NCBI GenBank assembly: GCA_030604345.1 | Contig: JAUVWB010000033.1 | Coordinates: 1-10,058 of the forward strand | Source of the DNA: Desulfofustis sp. | GTDB taxonomy: Bacteria > Desulfobacterota > Desulfobulbia > Desulfobulbales > Desulfocapsaceae | Direction of reading: 5' to 3' | Length of the DNA: 10,058 bases | Notes under the pieces: generated by a model | Seen by the model: the letters and a program-made list of their open reading frames with translations, nothing else | Databases searched by the model: none | What the model was told of the DNA's origin: nothing | Position numbers and translations under genes: made by a program | Part shown: in pieces, positions 6,768-10,058 of the stretch | Position numbering within the stretch: position 1 is the first letter of the stretch | Layout: each line of letters opens with the position of its first letter

Positions 6768-7481
6768 TCACGCCGTCAGTGTCTGGCAGATTGCCGCAAA
6801 GGCCGATGGATCAAGACTGGACGCCCCGACGAAGAGACCGGAAATGCCGGCAATAGATCCATATTCTCCGGCATTTTCAGGGGTTATCGAACCACCGTAG
6901 ATAATGGGTCGGGACGGGTGAATATCGCCGATGAAACGGGCCGCCTCGGCCACCGTGTCACGCCGCTGCGGTTCGCGGTAGGTCATCGCGTCGACCGGGC
7001 AATAGGCGATCAACAATTGTTCGCAGTCCAAATCGGCCAAAGGCGCCAGCTGCGACAGGGCATAGGTGGTGTCGACGCAGATGATCGGTTTGATACCGGC
7101 GTCCACCGCTTCATGTACCTTGTTGGCCGCATCTTGCGACGTTTCGTGAAAATAGCGCCGCCGTTCGCTATGCCCGATAATCGCATAGTCGGCCACTCCC
7201 TTCAACATGTCTGCGGCAATGGCCCCGGTATAACTGCCCCGGGGGAACGGCGAGATATCCTGGGCGGCAAGGCTCACGCCGGGCAGGTCCAAGGCCCGCA
7301 ACTGCTCGGCAAGCGGCACCAGCCAGAGCATGGGCGGGGCAACAACCACCTGCAGCTGCGAAGTCGGCCGATAGCGACTGGCGAAACGCGCTAACCAATC
7401 TTGCGCTTGGTCGAGGTTTTTGCTGCATTTCCAGTTGCCGACAACAAAGCGCCTGGCGGCAACCTGCTCCTTTGTACCCAT
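6768..7481 (-). CDS. Triosephosphate isomerase-like protein lacking the catalytic Glu
   Basis: The 237-residue protein has the fold signatures of triosephosphate isomerase, which interconverts dihydroxyacetone phosphate and glyceraldehyde 3-phosphate. It keeps VGNWK (N16, K18), YTGA near residue 84, IIGHSERR (H104, E106), PIICV and the phosphate-binding YGGS (195-198). The catalytic-base motif, normally YEPVWAIGTG, reads YCPVDAMTYR: the base is Cys161, Trp is Asp164 and the Gly-Thr-Gly of flexible loop 6 is gone. GE after PIICV is DT, and VGGAS is VGASS. Normal isomerase activity is therefore doubtful; a changed substrate or non-catalytic role is possible. It is slightly shorter than typical TIMs (about 250). 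AGGAGGT at 7494-7488 lies 6 nt before the ATG, so expression should be efficient. It ends the minus-strand operon, 32 nt after DUF167. Automated annotation will call it tpiA; I withhold the symbol because of the active-site changes. Confidence 0.9.
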   Translation of the reverse strand: MGTKEQVAARRFVVGNWKCSKNLDQAQDWLARFASRYRPTSQLQVVVAPPMLWLVPLAEQLRALDLPGVSLAAQDISPFPRGSYTGAIAADMLKGVADYAIIGHSERRRYFHETSQDAANKVHEAVDAGIKPIICVDTTYALSQLAPLADLDCEQLLIAYCPVDAMTYREPQRRDTVAEAARFIGDIHPSRPIIYGGSITPENAGEYGSIAGISGLFVGASSLDPSAFAAICQTLTA

Positions 7482-7513
7482 GCCAGTACCTCCTGTCTGA
7501 GCATTCCGGCCGG

Positions 7514-7846
7514 TCAGAGCTGATCCTCGGGTTGGGCCGGCATCCCCAACAAACCGTCAAGTCGCTGCCGAACCTCCGCTTCCGAAAGCGAGGCCACACC
7601 AAAGAGCTTTTTTCGGGACTGCAGGCCGGAGAGCAACGTCACACGACTGCTTTTCACCCCCAGCAGGTGAGCGAGAAACTCGGCCACTGCCCGATTGGCT
7701 TTGCCATCAACCGGTGGTGCATTGACCGCAAGTTTCAGGCGACCGTCATGAACCCCGCACAACCGGCTCCGCGCCGACCGGGGCTGAACATGGACCCTGA
7801 TCGTCGCGCTGCCATCTTTGCCGCATCCGACGATAGCCGCCGTCAT
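7514..7846 (-). CDS. DUF167 / YggU family protein (UPF0235)
   Basis: This small (110-residue) cytosolic protein belongs to the conserved DUF167 family, whose biochemical role is not established. The family hallmarks are VQPRSARSRLCGVHDGRLK (20-38), then AVNAPPVDGKANRAVAEFLA (40-59), LLGVKSSRVTLLSG (61-74) and SRKKLFGV (77-84). These form the single alpha/beta domain, and full length is present. The ATG at 7846-7844 overlaps the TGA of the upstream divIVA-like gene by one base (TGATG), with GAGGAG just before it, so translation is probably coupled. A GTG at 7849 is an alternative start one codon earlier. Family members commonly sit next to yggT, and here a divIVA-like gene lies between the two. 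Confidence 0.93.
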   Translation of the reverse strand: MTAAIVGCGKDGSATIRVHVQPRSARSRLCGVHDGRLKLAVNAPPVDGKANRAVAEFLAHLLGVKSSRVTLLSGLQSRKKLFGVASLSEAEVRQRLDGLLGMPAQPEDQL

Positions 7847-8853
7847 CACTCCTCGTCACTGAGATAGGCGACGCCCCCTTCTTCAAGCTTTCGGCGCAGA
7901 TCCTCATCCTCGTTTTCAGAGATTTCCTCGGTCAACGTCAAATCCATGGCGATGGCATTCAATTCATCGAGGGATCCGTTGTCATCTTCTGGAAACTCGA
8001 TTTTCTGAAACAGCTCCTCGTAGTCGTATCGAACCACCTGCTCCTCGACCGCTGAAAAAGATTCGAGTTCCTCAAGATGACGGGTAAGAATGGCTTGCAA
8101 CTCGTCACGGGCCTGTTTGCGCTGCCGGCTCAGTCTCTCGATTTCTTCTGGCAGCCGCGACAGCTCCGCATAGGCCGTCTGGCGCAGTCGCTCGATTTCG
8201 TCTCGCGTCGCCTGCAGGGCCTGGTTGCTTTTTTCTTCACTGGCGCGCAGCATCTCTTGGGCACGTTCCTCGCTCAGTCGCAACAGTTCTTCGGTTTCCC
8301 GGCGTGTCTTGTCCATCAGGTCGTCGGCAAAACGCTGCGCAGCCCCGATGGTCCGTTTGAAATCGATCTCTTCTTGTTTTAATTCCTTGTGCTGCTCGTC
8401 CAGAAAGGAAATTTTGTTGCGCAGGGAGTCCATTTCCAAACGGCTCGCCCGAAGCAGCTCATCACGTTCAGAAACCCGGGCCTCAGCCTCGCTCAATTCT
8501 TCTTCAAACTCTTTTCGTTCCTGTTCGAAATCGTCCAGGGCGGTCTGCAGTTCCTCAAACTCCTTTTGCAGTTCAGCCTGCCGACTGTCCTTTTCCGTCA
8601 AGCTCAGACGCAACTCTTCGATGGTCCGTTGGGCCGCTTCACAATCGCCCTCCAGCCGCTTGTTCACCTCTTCGGCCAGCTCACGTTGCCGCTCGAGGTC
8701 TGCAATCGCCTCCTCTTGCTGGCGAACTTTCTCCAGCAGTTCGAAAAACTCTTCGGCGATCAGTTCCAGATACGCCTTGACCTCGACCGTGTCATAACCC
8801 CTGAATCTCGACTGGAACTCCTGATCCTTTATGGCTTGCGGAGTTATCGCCAT
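7846..8853 (-). CDS. DivIVA-domain coiled-coil protein
   Basis: DivIVA proteins form coiled-coil oligomers that recognise curved membrane at poles and septa and recruit partners in cell division or polar growth. Residues about 3-40 match the DivIVA N-terminal domain: ITPQAIKDQEFQSRFRGYDT followed by VEVKAYLELIAEEF. This domain carries the short loop that inserts into membrane in known members. The rest, to about residue 262, is a long, highly charged Glu/Arg/Gln-rich coiled coil with few Pro or Gly. A separate acidic tail (about 280-335) ends in YLSDEE. At 335 residues it is much longer than B. subtilis DivIVA (about 164). AGGGAGG at 8865-8859 lies 5 nt before the ATG. It sits 48 nt after yggT, a linkage also known from Gram-positive division clusters. 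Its role in a Gram-negative host is not defined; a polarity or envelope scaffold is inferred. Confidence 0.9.
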   Translation of the reverse strand: MAITPQAIKDQEFQSRFRGYDTVEVKAYLELIAEEFFELLEKVRQQEEAIADLERQRELAEEVNKRLEGDCEAAQRTIEELRLSLTEKDSRQAELQKEFEELQTALDDFEQERKEFEEELSEAEARVSERDELLRASRLEMDSLRNKISFLDEQHKELKQEEIDFKRTIGAAQRFADDLMDKTRRETEELLRLSEERAQEMLRASEEKSNQALQATRDEIERLRQTAYAELSRLPEEIERLSRQRKQARDELQAILTRHLEELESFSAVEEQVVRYDYEELFQKIEFPEDDNGSLDELNAIAMDLTLTEEISENEDEDLRRKLEEGGVAYLSDEE

Positions 8854-8901
8854 GATCGCCTCCCTTTGCTGGCATGGAGAAATGTACAGAACATGCTGAA
8901 A

Positions 8902-9201
8902 TCAGCCGATCCCTTGCGCCATCTGTCTCAGGGTCGGCACCAGAAAACTCTGTAAGAACATGATAATGATGATCAAAATGACCGGCGACAGATCCAGCCC
9001 CCCCATACTTACCGGCAAGACGCGCCGAATACGGCCCAGTAACGGCTCGGTAACTTCGAAGAGAAAACGGACAATCGGATTATAAGGATCGGCGTTCACC
9101 CAGGAAATCACTGCCCTGCCGATGATCACCCACAGGTAAACGGTCAGGAGAAAATCGATGATCCCCGCCAAAGCCGCAAGAAAATTCCCCGCAACAAACA
9201 T
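8902..9201 (-). CDS. YggT family integral membrane protein
   Basis: This 99-residue inner-membrane protein has two hydrophobic segments, about 8-34 (IIDFLLTVYLWVIIGRAVIS) and 72-90 (SPVILIIIIMFLQSFLV). They flank the family's conserved amphipathic loop NADPYNPIVRFLFEVTEPLL (36-55) with RIRRVLP and GLDLSP. YggT/YlmG-type proteins have been linked to division, chromosome or membrane organisation and osmotic tolerance, but their molecular activity is unsettled. GGGGAG lies a few bases upstream of the ATG. It begins 15 nt after the metG stop and precedes the divIVA-like gene. The same yggT-divIVA proximity is seen in Firmicutes and Actinobacteria, suggesting a shared envelope role. Confidence 0.95.
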   Translation of the reverse strand: MFVAGNFLAALAGIIDFLLTVYLWVIIGRAVISWVNADPYNPIVRFLFEVTEPLLGRIRRVLPVSMGGLDLSPVILIIIIMFLQSFLVPTLRQMAQGIG

Positions 9202-9216
9202 AGCATCTCCCCGTTT

Positions 9217-10058
9217 TCAGGCTATCTTGGTCCCCGGGTCCACCGTATCGGCCAGGGTGGCCAGCGTGAACTGTTCAGTACCGTCTTGTTTGCTTTGTTT
9301 TGCCGCCAGCACCATACCTTGAGAGACGATGCCTCGAAGTTTTGCCGGTTTCAGATTGGCCACCAACACCACCGTCAGGCCGACCACGTCCTCCGGGCGG
9401 TAGGAGCCGGCAATGCCGGCGACCACGGTCCGCTCATCGGGCGCCAGAACAGTCAAGCGAAGAAGTCGTTGCGATTGAGCAACCGGTTCCGCCCCGATAA
9501 TCCGGGCAGCACGTAAATCAATGGCTCGAAAGTCATCAATCGCCACCAGCGATTCCATCGTCTCTGGCTCCTGAGTCGGCGTTTTTTCCGCCTTTCTTTG
9601 CTTGTGCTGCGGCGCGGCTGCGGACTGCGGCACCTCCATACGGGGAAAAAGCGCCACCGGTTTCCCGATTATCCCTCCCGGTCGGAGCCATCCCCAGCCG
9701 GCACCATCCTTCAGTGTCAGGCCTTCGGTCTCCTGGCCGATGCCGAGTGCGTCGCGCATGGCACCGGCAGCCTGCGGCATCACCGGCTGGAGCACCAGGG
9801 CCAGCAAGCGCAGGCTCTCGGCCAGATGGTAGAGCACGGTCTCCAGTCGCGGTCTCAGGTGCTCCTGCTTGGCCAAAGCCCATGGCTCGTTTCTGACAAT
9901 GTACCGGTTGGCGGCCCCGACAAAATCCCAGATAGCCTGCAGGCCACGGTGAAATGCGAACTCGTCCATCTGCTTGCCGTATTCGGCAATCATGGTTGCC
10001 GCCTGCTTCTGCAGGTCCCGATCCTGGTCTTCGAGGTCCCTCGGCCCCGGCACCATGC
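9217..10058 (-). CDS. metG: Methionyl-tRNA synthetase MetG, C-terminal part (5' end outside window)
   Basis: MetG charges methionine onto tRNAMet. Only the last 280 codons are in the window; the HIGH and KMSKS catalytic motifs are not visible, and the frame is open to the right edge. The visible part begins in the helical anticodon-binding domain, with ANRYIVRNEPWALAK (49-63 of the fragment; the Trp is a known family hallmark) and LVLQPVMPQAAGAM. A Lys/Gln/Pro-rich linker (about 143-167) leads to the C-terminal EMAP/Arc1p-type tRNA-binding OB domain: FRAIDLRAARIIGAEPV (176-192), VVAGIAGSYRPEDVVG (211-226), VANLKPAKLRGIVSQGM (232-248). This appended domain aids tRNA binding and dimerisation in the long form of MetRS. 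It is the first visible gene of the minus-strand operon. Confidence 0.97.
   Translation of the reverse strand, partial: MVPGPRDLEDQDRDLQKQAATMIAEYGKQMDEFAFHRGLQAIWDFVGAANRYIVRNEPWALAKQEHLRPRLETVLYHLAESLRLLALVLQPVMPQAAGAMRDALGIGQETEGLTLKDGAGWGWLRPGGIIGKPVALFPRMEVPQSAAAPQHKQRKAEKTPTQEPETMESLVAIDDFRAIDLRAARIIGAEPVAQSQRLLRLTVLAPDERTVVAGIAGSYRPEDVVGLTVVLVANLKPAKLRGIVSQGMVLAAKQSKQDGTEQFTLATLADTVDPGTKIA

Noticed and set aside
8225..8797. 190-codon Ser-rich plus-strand open frame
   Set aside because: It is the mirror of the Glu/Arg-rich coiled coil of the divIVA-like gene. The long Ser/Arg composition is an artefact of that.

Overview
The window is a dense bacterial chromosomal segment of ordinary housekeeping and signalling genes. 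I see no insertion sequence, phage gene, CRISPR array, tRNA or rRNA. Base composition looks moderately GC-rich and even throughout. Gene content and protein style suggest a Gram-negative anaerobe of the Desulfobacterota (possibly Desulfobulbales-like): a cyclic-di-GMP-type GGDEF/HD-GYP protein, an HDOD protein, an ABC1/UbiB kinase, and a DivIVA-domain protein next to YggT and DUF167. That placement is inference from gene families, not from a marker gene.

Layout. The left end (1-1399, minus) is the N-terminal 466 codons of DNA primase DnaG; its C-terminus lies outside the window. A short divergent intergenic region (1400-1513) with a perfect TATAAT box separates it from a plus-strand gene for an unrecognised helical protein (1514-2236). 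After an intergenic region with a good sigma-70-type promoter (2327-2355) comes a plus-strand cluster. It holds a pseudo-receiver/GGDEF/HD-GYP protein in which both signature motifs are eroded (2411-4084), an HDOD protein coupled to it by an ATGA overlap (4081-4968), and an ABC1/UbiB-family kinase 20 nt downstream (4989-6683). A convergent junction of 84 nt follows.

The right part is one minus-strand cluster, read from right to left: metG (C-terminal part only, 9217-10058), yggT (8902-9201), a divIVA-like gene (7846-8853), a DUF167/YggU gene (7514-7846) and a triosephosphate-isomerase-like gene (6768-7481). Gaps are 15, 48, -1 and 32 nt, and strong Shine-Dalgarno sequences precede most genes, so it reads as an operon. 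It joins translation (metG) with envelope or cell-division-linked genes (yggT, divIVA) and a TIM-barrel protein.

The most notable points are two apparently degenerate enzymes. The TIM-like protein keeps the Asn, Lys and His of the active site but has Cys where the catalytic Glu belongs, and its flexible loop 6 is rewritten. The GGDEF/HD-GYP protein has SGEVF for GGDEF, QT for the HD pair and GSP for GYP, yet the surrounding fold is collinear. Both could be non-catalytic or repurposed proteins.
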